A stretch of 32,437 bases of DNA from UBA1227 sp045642705 (GCA_045642705.1 JAZUJK010000013.1:1-32437); one strand, 5' to 3'; positions 1-7,898 are shown, counted from the stretch's first letter. The notes: generated by a model from the letters alone, not told the origin. A program made the numbers and translations.

Positions 1-44
1 CCACCTACTACTTCGTTTAAATCTTTTTCATTCAACTCTGACAT
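1..44 (-). CDS. Double-glycine leader peptide, 5' fragment
   Basis: Only the first 14 codons and part of the 15th lie in the window; the gene runs off the left edge. The visible product, MSELNEKDLNEVVG plus a truncated Gly codon, is a typical double-glycine leader, closely matching the leader of the neighbouring peptide (KELNEKELNEVNGG). A strong ribosome binding site (AAAGGAG) sits about 9 bases before the ATG at 44. The gap to the upstream peptide gene is only 37 bases and holds no terminator, so the two are probably co-transcribed. Such leaders direct export and cleavage by peptidase-containing ABC transporters (PCAT, C39 peptidase); none is in this window. The mature peptide is not visible, so bacteriocin, signal peptide or partner peptide cannot be told apart. 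Confidence 0.7.
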   Translation of the reverse strand, partial: MSELNEKDLNEVVG

Positions 45-81
45 AATAATTATCTCCTTTAAATATCAAATAGTATTCTTA

Positions 82-291
82 TTAACCTAACCATGTTTCT
101 TCATCTGTTGGAATATCTTTATTATCAATTGCTGGGTTAAGAGGACCACTAGACTTTACTACTGGCTTTGTAATATTTTTAATTCCCTTGCCTATCTTTT
201 TGAGGAAATCTTGCCAACCGTTTAAATCTGATCCTGCTGGATCTACTCCACCGTTTACTTCGTTTAATTCTTTTTCATTGAGTTCTTTCAT
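82..291 (-). CDS. Double-glycine leader peptide (bacteriocin-like, 69 aa)
   Basis: The product starts with a leader of about 15 residues, MKELNEKELNEVNGG, ending in the GG cleavage site of C39-peptidase ABC exporters. The predicted mature peptide has about 54 residues: a short acidic stretch, a cationic amphipathic segment (WQDFLKKIGKGIKNITK), then a Pro-rich and acidic tail ending WLG. There are no cysteines after the leader, so neither a disulfide-bonded pediocin nor a lanthionine peptide is likely. The ATG at 291 is chosen because AAAGGAG precedes it by about 8 bases; an in-frame TTG at 309 would put the ribosome site inside the gene. It may be an unmodified class II bacteriocin, one half of a two-peptide bacteriocin, or a signalling peptide. 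No immunity or export gene is visible, so the function is inferred from the leader alone. Confidence 0.75.
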   Translation of the reverse strand: MKELNEKELNEVNGGVDPAGSDLNGWQDFLKKIGKGIKNITKPVVKSSGPLNPAIDNKDIPTDEETWLG

Positions 292-324
292 GATAAATTC
301 TCCTTTCAAGATGTCTTACACTTC

Positions 325-353
325 TTTATACGAAGAGAAAATGAAATTGGCTA
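325..353 (-). promoter_or_regulatory. Putative promoter of the GG-peptide genes
   Basis: On the minus strand TAGCCA (348-353) and TATAAA (325-330) are separated by 17 bases, about 34 bases before the peptide start codon. The -35 box matches only 4 of 6 positions, so this is a candidate. Confidence 0.35.
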
Positions 354-371
354 CAAAAAATTGTAAAAAAG

Positions 372-397
372 AAGGATGCCCCGTGAGGGACATCCTT
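372..397 (-). terminator. Hairpin with T-tract, minus strand
   Basis: AAGGATG and CATCCTT plus an inner CCC/GGG pair form a stem with one mismatch and a GTGA loop. On the minus strand it is followed by C and six T. It lies between tRNA-Leu and the peptide genes and would stop tRNA read-through before the peptide promoter. Confidence 0.5.
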
Positions 398-431
398 TTC
401 CTGTTGATAAAGATTTTTGGAAGAATATAAC

Positions 432-465
432 AATAAGGCTACAACCGGTCGGTTGTAGCCTTATT
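432..465. terminator. Perfect 16-bp inverted repeat beside tRNA-Leu
   Basis: AATAAGGCTACAACCG is followed after 2 bases by its exact reverse complement. It abuts the tRNA-Leu 3' end. A T-run follows on the plus strand and a looser T-rich stretch on the minus strand. It most simply acts as the tRNA terminator, perhaps in both directions. Confidence 0.6.
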
Positions 466-468
466 TTT

Positions 469-553
469 TGGTGCGGGTAACAGGACTTGAACCTGCAAGG
501 ATCACTCCACTAGATCCTAAGTCTAGCGTGTTTGCCAATTTCACCATACCCGC
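469..553 (-). tRNA. tRNA-Leu (anticodon UAG)
   Basis: The minus strand folds as a class II tRNA. The 7-bp acceptor stem is GCGGGTA with TACCCGC, and the discriminator A and CCA are encoded. The anticodon stem CTAGA/TCTAG encloses a loop with TAG, the variable arm is long, and the T-arm reads GGTTCAAGTCC. The length of 85 nt including CCA fits tRNA-Leu. The opposite strand is open and gives a false N-terminal extension to the WYL gene; protein databases hold many such antisense tRNA-Leu translations. Its 3' end faces the GG-peptide genes. Confidence 0.96.
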
Positions 554-575
554 GCATATATTTAATTGCTTGCAT

Positions 576-604
576 ATTTTAGCAGATTGCTCGCTCGTTT
601 TCAA
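576..604 (-). promoter_or_regulatory. Promoter of tRNA-Leu
   Basis: On the minus strand TTGAAA (599-604) and TAAAAT (576-581) lie 17 bases apart, 22 bases upstream of the tRNA 5' end. Confidence 0.65.
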
Positions 605-656
605 GGGGGTTTATTCGTTGTCCCATTTATGGTACAATGGTCCTGGAGGCGATGAT

Positions 657-1658
657 ATGGCAGGCAATGGAGGATCTAAGGAAAAAATCCTTGCGATTAT
701 CGATATTTTGCGCGAGCTGAGCGATGAGGAGCATCCGCTGACAGCAGGGCAGATAATGAACGAGCTGAATAGGTGTGGCCTATCAGCGGAGAGAAAAGCG
801 ATATATAGCGATATCGATTTGCTAATCGATAAGGGCTATGATATCGTCAAGAATCCTGCCCCTGCTAAGGGATATTATCTCGGCGAGCGCGACTTTCAGT
901 TGGCTGAAGCAAGACTGCTGATTGACGCAGTACAATCTGCTCAGTTTATCACTGAGTCCAAGACTGAGGATCTTATCTGTAAAATTGAGCATAGTATGTC
1001 TAAGTATCAGCGTGAATCACTGAGATTGCAACAGGTATATATTGACCATAGAAATAAGAATGTCAATGAGACTGTTTATTATAATATCGATGCTCTGTCA
1101 CGTGCTGTGCAGGCCAATAAAAAGGTTTGCGTACACTATATAAAACGCTGCATAGAAGCAGGAGAGAGACCTCGCAATGAGGAACATATTTATAATGTAA
1201 CTCCATATGCTCTACTCTGGGTACAGGATCATTATTATCTAGTTTGTAATAACGCGAAGTATAACAATCTCATGCATCTCAGAATTGATAAAATCAAGAA
1301 GGTTACGATTCTAAACGATAGAGGTAGACCTCTGTCAGAGGTATCTGACTACAAGAATCATTTTGATGCAGCTGATTATATCTCCAAGGTATTCAATATG
1401 TTCTCTGGCACACCTGATAGAATTATTCTCGAGTGCAAGAATGATGCGTGGGATATCATAAGAGATAGATTTGGCGAAGATGTACGCGTTATAGCACGTA
1501 CAGATGATACTTTTACGATTGCTGCGGATGCAATTGTTACGGGCCTTGCAGCATGGATTATGCAGTATGGAGATTCTATGGTCGTAAAAGAGCCAAAGGA
1601 ACTCCGTGATGCTGTTATTGAAAAGACAGAGAAATTACTCGAGGCATATAACAAATGA
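657..1658 (+). CDS. WYL-domain transcriptional regulator (YafY-like)
   Basis: The 333-residue protein has an N-terminal winged-helix domain (about residues 7-60, running from KEKILAIIDIL through the recognition-helix region ERKAIYSDIDLLIDKG). A WYL effector domain follows, visible around residues 165-230 (VTPYALLWVQDHYYLV, then LRIDKIKKV). WYL regulators sense small ligands or nucleic acids through this domain; the ligand here is unknown. The ATG at 657 is chosen because GGAGG lies 7 bases upstream. The frame stays open back to 468, but that part is the antisense of tRNA-Leu and is spurious. The gene overlaps queH by 4 bases (ATGA), so regulator, queH and the reductase probably form one operon. 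It may be self-regulating, but no operator is evident. Confidence 0.85.
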   Translation: MAGNGGSKEKILAIIDILRELSDEEHPLTAGQIMNELNRCGLSAERKAIYSDIDLLIDKGYDIVKNPAPAKGYYLGERDFQLAEARLLIDAVQSAQFITESKTEDLICKIEHSMSKYQRESLRLQQVYIDHRNKNVNETVYYNIDALSRAVQANKKVCVHYIKRCIEAGERPRNEEHIYNVTPYALLWVQDHYYLVCNNAKYNNLMHLRIDKIKKVTILNDRGRPLSEVSDYKNHFDAADYISKVFNMFSGTPDRIILECKNDAWDIIRDRFGEDVRVIARTDDTFTIAADAIVTGLAAWIMQYGDSMVVKEPKELRDAVIEKTEKLLEAYNK

Positions 1659-2254
1659 ATTATCAACTAGAACTGGATAAGGTTATATCGGGACTCGATC
1701 ATAGACCGACATTGCTACTACATAGCTGCTGCGGACCGTGTTCATCCTATGTAATCACTTATCTCAATGATTATTTTGATATAACTGTGCTATATTACAA
1801 TCCATCTATTTATCCAGATGAGGAATATATGCATAGAAAAGAAGTACAGCTCTCTCTGATTGCTCAGATAAATGAGGGTACGGATAATAAAGTCAAATTT
1901 ATGGACTGCGATTATGACCACCAATCATTTCTTGATTTGGTGGAGGGTCATGAGAGTGAGCCTGAATGTGGCGAGCGCTGCCATATTTGCTACCGACAGC
2001 GGTTGCAATTTACGGCAGATCTCGCAGAACAGAATGGATTTGAATACTTCTGTTCAACTCTGTCAGTTAGTCCGTATAAAGATGCACCTCTCCTAAATGA
2101 GATTGGAGAGGAGATAAGCACGCAGCTACGTACTATGTGGCTGCCTTCAGACTTCAAGAAAAAGGAAGGATACAAGCGTTCTATAGAACTTAGTAAAGTA
2201 TATAACCTTTACAGGCAAGACTATTGCGGTTGCGAATTCTCGAAAGGGGAATAA
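1655..2254 (+). CDS. queH: Epoxyqueuosine reductase QueH
   Basis: QueH (DUF208) reduces epoxyqueuosine to queuosine in the wobble base of GUN-anticodon tRNAs and replaces the cobalamin-dependent QueG. The family marks are present: adjacent cysteines near the N-terminus (HSCCGPCSS, C25/C26), a central cysteine cluster (ECGERCHICYRQRL), and a C-terminal CxC (DYCGCEFS). The first two groups are expected to hold the iron-sulfur cluster. The length of 199 residues is normal. The start codon overlaps the stop codon of the WYL gene, so translation is likely coupled. No other queuosine gene is in the window. Confidence 0.93.
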   Translation: MNYQLELDKVISGLDHRPTLLLHSCCGPCSSYVITYLNDYFDITVLYYNPSIYPDEEYMHRKEVQLSLIAQINEGTDNKVKFMDCDYDHQSFLDLVEGHESEPECGERCHICYRQRLQFTADLAEQNGFEYFCSTLSVSPYKDAPLLNEIGEEISTQLRTMWLPSDFKKKEGYKRSIELSKVYNLYRQDYCGCEFSKGE

Positions 2255-2256
2255 AA

Positions 2257-3438
2257 ATGAAGTACAGGAAAGACAAAAATGGCGTAGAGATTTCTCAACT
2301 GGGATACGGCTGTATGCGATTCACTAAAAAGGGTGGATCCATAGATTATGCCAAGGCAGAAAAAGAGGTTATGTATGCTATTGAGCATGGCGTAAACTAC
2401 CTAGATACAGCATATTTGTACTCTGGAAGTGAAGAGTGTCTCGGCAAAATCCTCGCGAATAACAATGTACGTGACAAGGTTAAAATAGCTACAAAACTTC
2501 CTCAATATCTCATGCATAGTGAGGGCCAAATTGAGAAGACTTTCAATGAGGAACTGAAAAGATTGCAGACAGACCATATAGATTATTATCTCATGCATAT
2601 GTTCACAGAGATAACCGAGTGGGAAAATTTAAAATCTCTCGGAATCGAGGACTGGATTGCAAGACATAAGGCGGATGGAAGTATCAAGAATATCGGTTTC
2701 TCATATCATGGAGATTCTGCAATGTTCCTTCGTATACTTGATGCATATGATTGGGATTTCTGCCAGATTCAATATAACTATCTCGATGAAACCACTCAGG
2801 CAGGTCGTCTGGGCCTCGAGACAGCAGCAGAAAAAGGTATTCCTGTAATTATCATGGAGCCTCTGCGCGGTGGTAAACTTGTTAATTTGCCAGATGATGC
2901 AGAGACTGTTATGAAGAAGAGCAGACCAGACTATAGTCCTGCTGAGTGGGGTCTTCGTTGGCTCTGGGATCAGCCTGGTGTAACTTGCGTATTGTCTGGT
3001 ATGAACTCAATGGAAATGGTTGAGGAAAATATCCGAATCGCATCTGATGCAGAGGTTGGCTCATTTACAGAGGATGACTTTGGCGTAATTGCAGAAGTTA
3101 AGCGAATTATCCATGCGAAAGAAAAGGTTGGATGCACTGGTTGTCGCTATTGTATGCCATGTCCTAAGGGCGTTGATATCCCAACGATTTTTTATTATTA
3201 CAACCTTATGTATCTCGATAAAAAGATGTCGGCGCGCTTTAATTATGCCCAGGTAATTGGAACGAGAAAAGAACCTGGATTTGCAACTCAGTGCGTTGAA
3301 TGTGGCAAGTGTGAACAGCATTGTCCACAGCATATAAATATCCGTGAAATGTTAAAAGAGGCGGATAAAGATTTGCGTCCTGTTCCATTCAAAGTGGGAA
3401 CAGCAGTAGCAAAGCAATTTATGACCAAAAAAGGTTAA
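2257..3438 (+). CDS. Aldo/keto reductase with C-terminal 4Fe-4S domain
   Basis: The 393-residue protein joins an aldo/keto reductase barrel (about residues 1-285) to a ferredoxin-like tail (about 290-380). The barrel shows the family start (QLGYGCMRF) and the catalytic-region motif NYLDTAYLYSGSE. The tail carries CTGCRYCMPCPKGV and CVECGKCEQHCPQHI, enough for two iron-sulfur clusters. This belongs to the COG1453-type reductases of anaerobes, whose substrates are mostly unknown. The ATG at 2257 is preceded by AAAGGGGA overlapping the queH stop; only 2 bases separate the genes. A start at 2224 in the same frame lies inside queH and lacks such a site. Confidence 0.87.
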   Translation: MKYRKDKNGVEISQLGYGCMRFTKKGGSIDYAKAEKEVMYAIEHGVNYLDTAYLYSGSEECLGKILANNNVRDKVKIATKLPQYLMHSEGQIEKTFNEELKRLQTDHIDYYLMHMFTEITEWENLKSLGIEDWIARHKADGSIKNIGFSYHGDSAMFLRILDAYDWDFCQIQYNYLDETTQAGRLGLETAAEKGIPVIIMEPLRGGKLVNLPDDAETVMKKSRPDYSPAEWGLRWLWDQPGVTCVLSGMNSMEMVEENIRIASDAEVGSFTEDDFGVIAEVKRIIHAKEKVGCTGCRYCMPCPKGVDIPTIFYYYNLMYLDKKMSARFNYAQVIGTRKEPGFATQCVECGKCEQHCPQHINIREMLKEADKDLRPVPFKVGTAVAKQFMTKKG

Positions 3439-3510
3439 AATTATATAGTATTTTTTATTTCGTAGTAGTAAAATTAATTTGTATATATTATTAAGAAAGA
3501 GGTAATACAA

Positions 3511-4206
3511 ATGAAAAAGTACATTGCTGAATTTATCGGCACATTTACACTCGTTTTCCTCGGTTGCGGTACTGCAATGCTCGTAGGCTGTGATGCGGCT
3601 GCTGGCGGCGGATATATCCTTACCGCTCTTGCATTTGGTCTTACAATCGTAGGTATGGCTTATTGTGTAGGTAATATCTCTGGTTGCCACATCAACCCAG
3701 CTGTTTCACTTGGCGTTTTGCTTTCAGGTGGTATGACAGTAAAAGATTTCATCGGTTATGTTATTTCTCAGTGCCTTGGTGCAACAGCAGGTTCTGCTCT
3801 TCTCCTTGGTATCTTCTCACTTGGTGGAGTAAAAGACATGACTGGCGGTCTTGGCACAAATGGTCTTGCTGGTGTAAACGGCAGCGCTGTTGCAGGCCTC
3901 CTCGTTGAGCTTGTTCTCACATTCATCTTCGTTCTCACTATTCTTGGTGTAACAGATGAGAAGGCTGGCCACGGCTCCTTCGCTGGTGTTGTAATCGGCT
4001 TCACACTTACACTCGTACATATCCTTGGCATCGGCCTTACAGGAACATCTGTAAACCCAGCTCGTAGCTTTGGTCCTGCACTCATCGCTGCAATTTCTGG
4101 TAACACTGCTCCTATTGCTTGCCTCTGGGTATTCATTCTTGCACCTCTCGCAGGTGGTGCTCTTGCAGCAGTTGTATATAAGGCTCTCAAGGCAAATAAA
4201 GAATAA
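3511..4206 (+). CDS. aqpZ: Aquaporin (AqpZ-like MIP channel)
   Basis: The 231-residue protein has six predicted membrane helices and both half-helix NPA motifs (GCHINPAVSLG and TSVNPARSFGPA). A His in the fifth helix (LTLVHILGIGLTGTS) and the Arg after the second NPA match the narrow water-selective filter of AqpZ rather than the wider glycerol filter of GlpF. Water transport is therefore the likeliest role, though small uncharged solutes cannot be excluded. The ribosome site AAAGAGG precedes the ATG. The 72-base gap upstream is very AT-rich without a clear promoter, and a strong terminator follows. Confidence 0.88.
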   Translation: MKKYIAEFIGTFTLVFLGCGTAMLVGCDAAAGGGYILTALAFGLTIVGMAYCVGNISGCHINPAVSLGVLLSGGMTVKDFIGYVISQCLGATAGSALLLGIFSLGGVKDMTGGLGTNGLAGVNGSAVAGLLVELVLTFIFVLTILGVTDEKAGHGSFAGVVIGFTLTLVHILGIGLTGTSVNPARSFGPALIAAISGNTAPIACLWVFILAPLAGGALAAVVYKALKANKE

Positions 4207-4217
4207 TTGATAAAATT

Positions 4218-4247
4218 AAGACCCGCTCATCGAGCGGGTCTTTTTTT
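4218..4247 (+). terminator. Rho-independent terminator after aqpZ
   Basis: An 11-bp perfect stem (AAGACCCGCTC/GAGCGGGTCTT) with an ATC loop is followed by a run of T. It lies 11 bases after the aqpZ stop and just beyond the stop of the convergent hydrolase. Confidence 0.92.
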
Positions 4248-4252
4248 ATTTC

Positions 4253-5224
4253 TTATTTCTTCTTGTAAAGAGGATTGTGCTTGTTATAGAAATCAAGCTG
4301 ATCCTTTAGAACCTTATCCTTAATCTTGCCCTCGTTATGAATCTCGTGTTTGCCATGATAGAGTTTCATTTTAACTTTGTGGCCACTTCTCTTGAGTTTC
4401 TTATAAGCCTCACGAGGACCGAGCGTATATGCACCAGCGAGGTCAGCCTTACCAGATACAACAAGTATTGGAAGGTCGCGAGGTACACGCTTTGCCCAAC
4501 CGAACTTACCAGCGTTTAGTGTTGCTGGGAACATATCAAGAAGTGTAGTTGAGATAATAAGTGTTGTATAAGGATTGTTGAAATATGTGTAACGGTTGTT
4601 GTAATCATATGAGAGCCAAGAAGTTGTGAGCTTGCCCATAAGATCCATCTTGTTGCTTGTAATCTCTTCTGAGATAGGATTCTCTGCAAATTTAGCTTCG
4701 TTCTTCTTAACTTCCTTATCGAAGTTACAGATGAATTTTGCTGCGGTATAGAAAATAGGATTGAGAAGATATGCAAATCTAGGAATTGGAACTGTGCCGC
4801 AGATTACGCAAGCCTTGAGACCTTTGCCGTACTTAGAAATATAAGTACGGGTCATGAGTGAGCCGAGGCTATGTCCATAGAGCATATATGGAAGCTTAGG
4901 ATACTGCTTCTGCATAATCTTGCGGAGGGTATGCATATCCTCTACCATCCACTTGCCAGCCTTAGGAGGATATACACCTCTATTGGCAAGACCACAAGTT
5001 TTTCCGTGTCCCAAGTGGTCCTGGCCACATACGATGTAACCAGCCTTAGCCATATATTCAGCCATCTCTTCGTAACGCTCGATATACTCAGCCCAACCAT
5101 GTGTGAGCTGGAGAATACCAATTGGCTTCTTTACTTTATCGTCCTTCCATACGGCATAGAAAATGTCGATGTCGTATGCTTTGCACGTTGATTTATACGT
5201 GCCAGTTGTTTTTACAATTGCCAT
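4253..5224 (-). CDS. Alpha/beta hydrolase (monoacylglycerol lipase-like)
   Basis: The 323-residue protein is a serine hydrolase of the S33/hydrolase_4 type. It has the oxyanion-region motif LTHGWAEYIERY and a nucleophile elbow MLYGHSLGSLM with an intact Ser. An acid near VVSGKADLAG and a His in YHGKHEIHNE complete the likely catalytic triad. There is no signal peptide, so it is probably cytoplasmic. The likely substrates are lysophospholipids or monoacylglycerols, but this is only a family-level guess. GGAGG lies 9 bases before the ATG, and a good promoter lies upstream. It is a single-gene unit, convergent with aqpZ. Confidence 0.85.
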   Translation of the reverse strand: MAIVKTTGTYKSTCKAYDIDIFYAVWKDDKVKKPIGILQLTHGWAEYIERYEEMAEYMAKAGYIVCGQDHLGHGKTCGLANRGVYPPKAGKWMVEDMHTLRKIMQKQYPKLPYMLYGHSLGSLMTRTYISKYGKGLKACVICGTVPIPRFAYLLNPIFYTAAKFICNFDKEVKKNEAKFAENPISEEITSNKMDLMGKLTTSWLSYDYNNRYTYFNNPYTTLIISTTLLDMFPATLNAGKFGWAKRVPRDLPILVVSGKADLAGAYTLGPREAYKKLKRSGHKVKMKLYHGKHEIHNEGKIKDKVLKDQLDFYNKHNPLYKKK

Positions 5225-5263
5225 GTTCTTACCTCCAATGGTAAATCCGTTTTAGACATAAAA

Positions 5264-5292
5264 ATTATAGTGCAAATAAGTTGTGGTGTAAA
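5264..5292 (-). promoter_or_regulatory. Promoter of the alpha/beta hydrolase
   Basis: On the minus strand TTTACA (5287-5292) and TATAAT (5264-5269) lie 17 bases apart, 39 bases before the start codon. Confidence 0.65.
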
Positions 5293-5353
5293 GAATATAG
5301 CAAACAAATCTAAAAAAATCTGTTTTTTATGAACATGTATACTTTGCTATTGG

Positions 5354-5371
5354 TTGTCCAAATTGGAACAA
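5354..5371. promoter_or_regulatory. Possible Rex operator
   Basis: TTGTCCAAATTGGAACAA is an 18-bp imperfect palindrome with the TTGT/ACAA ends and length typical of Rex (NADH-sensing repressor) sites. It lies 62 bases before the -35 box of the hydrogenase promoter. The inner positions fit the consensus only partly. Confidence 0.25.
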
Positions 5372-5433
5372 ATTAGGGCATAATGTACAAAAAGTTTAAA
5401 TATATTATATTAAAGTAAATGAAGTTTTGTTTT

Positions 5434-5462
5434 TAGACAAAAAAACAATTCATTCATATAAT
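5434..5462 (+). promoter_or_regulatory. Promoter of the hydrogenase operon
   Basis: TAGACA (5434-5439) and TATAAT (5457-5462) are separated by 17 bases and lead into hydC at 5516. The rest of the 290-base gap 5225-5515 holds the opposing hydrolase promoter and the Rex-like palindrome; no small gene was seen. Confidence 0.65.
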
Positions 5463-5515
5463 GCCGGTATGGTATCATAAAAGGGAACAATAATAAATGA
5501 AGGAGGCGTGTTATT

Positions 5516-6049
5516 GTGAAAAAGAAAATGAGCTCCGTACCTTTTAATGGGACATCGGAGCAAGAAGCAAAACTTGACGCAGTAATAGCAGAACTTCGCG
5601 GTGAGAAAGGTTGTCTTATGCCTATTATGCAGCAAGCACAGGATATTTATGGATACCTTCCACAAGAAGTACAGATTATGATTGCTAGCAAGCTTGGTAT
5701 TCCAGCAGAAGAAGTATTTGGTGTAGCAACATTCTATTCAATGTTTAATCTATCACCAAAGGGCAAGTTTAGAATCAGTGTTTGCCTTGGCACAGCGTGC
5801 TATGTAAAGGGATCATATGAGGTTCTAACAAAGTTGTGCGATATCCTTGGAATTCAGCCAGGTGAATGCACAGAGGATGGATTGTTCTCAATTGAAGCTT
5901 GTCGTTGCGTAGGCGCTTGCGGACTCGCGCCTGTAATGATGATAAATGATGATGTTTATGGACGTCTCAAAGCAGCAGATGTTGAAGAAATCATTGATAA
6001 GTATAGAACGTACGATAAGGAGGAGACAGAGTATGAAAACATGGGCTGA
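5516..6049 (+). CDS. hydC: [FeFe]-hydrogenase subunit HydC (NuoE-like)
   Basis: The 177-residue protein is a thioredoxin-fold [2Fe-2S] subunit like NuoE, HndA and HydC. It contains the FGVATFYSMFNL stretch of this family. The four cluster cysteines are arranged as C90-x4-C95 (CLGTAC) and C131-x3-C135 (CRCVGAC). It passes electrons between the flavin subunit and the rest of the cytoplasmic hydrogenase. The GTG start at 5516 has AGGAGG 9 bases upstream; the next ATG, at 5528, would be too far. Its end overlaps hydB by 17 bases, which suggests coupled translation. Confidence 0.9.
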   Translation: MKKKMSSVPFNGTSEQEAKLDAVIAELRGEKGCLMPIMQQAQDIYGYLPQEVQIMIASKLGIPAEEVFGVATFYSMFNLSPKGKFRISVCLGTACYVKGSYEVLTKLCDILGIQPGECTEDGLFSIEACRCVGACGLAPVMMINDDVYGRLKAADVEEIIDKYRTYDKEETEYENMG

Positions 6050-7883
6050 GTTACAAGCAATAAAAGCTGATGTTAATGCCAGAGTTTTTGAATCCTCCGA
6101 TCCTTCTAAGATAAGAGTTTTGGTCGGTCTTGCAACTTGTGGTATTGCAGCTGGTGCTATGCCAGTATTTGACACATTTAAAGAGAAGGCTACAGGCAAT
6201 GCTAATGTTACTGTAGGTCAGGTTGGTTGTATAGGTATGTGCCAGTATGAACCTATAGTTGAGATTATTCAGCCAGGTAAGCCTAGAATTACTTATGTTA
6301 AAATGGATGCTGAGAAGGCTGCTCGCGTTTACGAGGAGCATATACTCGGTGGACAGATAGTAACTGATTTCTTGCTCAAGGAAAAGGATGTTCCTGTAAA
6401 TTCACTTGAGGATACAACATTCTATAAACTTCAGGAGAGAATCGCTCTTCGTAACTGCGGTATTATCGATCCGGAAAATATTGATGAATATATTGCACGT
6501 GATGGTTATGCAGCACTTAACAAAGTAATTACATCAATGACTTCAAATGATGTAATAGATGTAATGCTTGCATCAGGTCTTCGTGGACGTGGCGGTGCTG
6601 GATTCCCAACAGGTAAAAAATGGTCATTCGCAGCAGCAAACCAAGCTCCACAGAAATATGTATGCTGTAACGCCGACGAAGGCGACCCAGGTGCATTCAT
6701 GGATCGTTCGGTTTTGGAAGGCGATCCTCATGCACTCCTTGAGGCTATGACAATTGCTGGTTTCGCAATTGGCGCAACTCAAGGTTATATCTATGTACGT
6801 GCAGAGTATCCTGTAGCTGTTAAGAGACTTAATATTGCTATCGCACAGGCTCATGAATACGGCCTTCTTGGCGATAACATTATGGGTACAGATTTCTGCT
6901 TTGATATTGGTATCCGTCTTGGCGCTGGCGCATTTGTATGCGGTGAGGAAACAGCTCTTATGACTTCTATCGAAGGTAAGCGCGGTGAGCCACGCCCACG
7001 TCCACCATTCCCAGCAGTTAAGGGACTTTTCGAGAGCCCAACAATTCTTAACAATGTTGAGACATATGCAAATGTTGCCCAGATTATTCTCAAGGGTGCT
7101 GATTGGTTCTCATCAATGGGTACTGAGAGATCTAAGGGTACTAAGGTATTCGCTCTTGGTGGTAAAATTAACAACACCGGTCTTGTAGAGGTTCCTATGG
7201 GAACGACACTTCGTACAGTTGTTGAAAATATCGGTGGGGGTATTCCAAACGGTAAGAAGTTTAAGGCTGCTCAGACAGGTGGTCCATCAGGTGGATGTAT
7301 CCCTGCTGAACATTTTGATGTTGAAATCGATTATGATAACCTTATCGCTATCGGCTCAATGATGGGTTCAGGCGGACTTATTGTAATGGATGAAGATAAC
7401 TGTATGGTAGATATTGCTAAGTTCTTCCTCGACTTCACAGTTGATGAGTCCTGTGGTAAATGTACACCATGCCGTATCGGAACCAAGAGACTCTATGAGC
7501 TTCTTGAAAAGATTACAAATGGCGAGGGAGAGCTTGAAGATATAGATGAGCTCGAGGCACTCGCTGCTCATATCAAGGACAACTCACTTTGTGGTCTTGG
7601 ACAGACAGCTCCAAATCCTGTACTTTCAACACTTCGTTATTTCAGAAATGAATACGAAGCACATATTAAGGAAAAGAAGTGCCCATCACATGTATGCCGC
7701 CAACTTCTTACATTTACAATCGACCCTGAGAAGTGTGTAGGTTGTACTAAGTGTGCTAGAAATTGCCCAGCTAATGCTATTACTGGAACAGTTAAGGAGC
7801 CACATGTAATTGATCATGACAAGTGCGTAAAGTGTAGCGTTTGTATGCAGAATTGTGCATTTGATGCGATTTCTAAAGATTAA
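6033..7883 (+). CDS. hydB: [FeFe]-hydrogenase flavin subunit HydB (NuoF-like)
   Basis: The 616-residue protein is the NADH- and FMN-binding subunit. In order it has an N-terminal [2Fe-2S] thioredoxin-like domain (ATCGIAAGA, GCIGMCQYEP), the NuoF core with GLRGRGGAGFPTGKKW and NADEGDPGAFMDR, a second nucleotide-binding stretch (AFVCGEETALMTS), an SLBB region, and the 4Fe-4S motif ESCGKCTPCRIG. A two-cluster ferredoxin tail follows (CVGCTKCARNCP, CVKCSVCMQNCA). This architecture is shared with the HydB/HndC subunits of NAD-dependent, often electron-bifurcating, hydrogenases. The ATG at 6033 follows AAGGAGGAG and matches the family N-terminus; upstream in-frame starts lie inside hydC. Confidence 0.93.
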   Translation: MKTWAELQAIKADVNARVFESSDPSKIRVLVGLATCGIAAGAMPVFDTFKEKATGNANVTVGQVGCIGMCQYEPIVEIIQPGKPRITYVKMDAEKAARVYEEHILGGQIVTDFLLKEKDVPVNSLEDTTFYKLQERIALRNCGIIDPENIDEYIARDGYAALNKVITSMTSNDVIDVMLASGLRGRGGAGFPTGKKWSFAAANQAPQKYVCCNADEGDPGAFMDRSVLEGDPHALLEAMTIAGFAIGATQGYIYVRAEYPVAVKRLNIAIAQAHEYGLLGDNIMGTDFCFDIGIRLGAGAFVCGEETALMTSIEGKRGEPRPRPPFPAVKGLFESPTILNNVETYANVAQIILKGADWFSSMGTERSKGTKVFALGGKINNTGLVEVPMGTTLRTVVENIGGGIPNGKKFKAAQTGGPSGGCIPAEHFDVEIDYDNLIAIGSMMGSGGLIVMDEDNCMVDIAKFFLDFTVDESCGKCTPCRIGTKRLYELLEKITNGEGELEDIDELEALAAHIKDNSLCGLGQTAPNPVLSTLRYFRNEYEAHIKEKKCPSHVCRQLLTFTIDPEKCVGCTKCARNCPANAITGTVKEPHVIDHDKCVKCSVCMQNCAFDAISKD

Positions 7884-7898
7884 TGGAGGGTGTGCTTT

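Noticed and set aside
188..430. Plus-strand ORF of 80 residues opposite the GG-peptide gene
   Set aside because: It is antisense to the peptide gene, has no ribosome site, and runs through the hairpin at 372-397.
468..656. In-frame N-terminal extension of the WYL regulator
   Set aside because: It is the antisense translation of tRNA-Leu and its flank. The ATG at 657 has a ribosome site 7 bases upstream and fits the family start.
3768..4190. Minus-strand ORF of 140 residues within aqpZ
   Set aside because: It is a shadow of the aquaporin gene, with Arg/Pro/Ala-rich composition and no domain.
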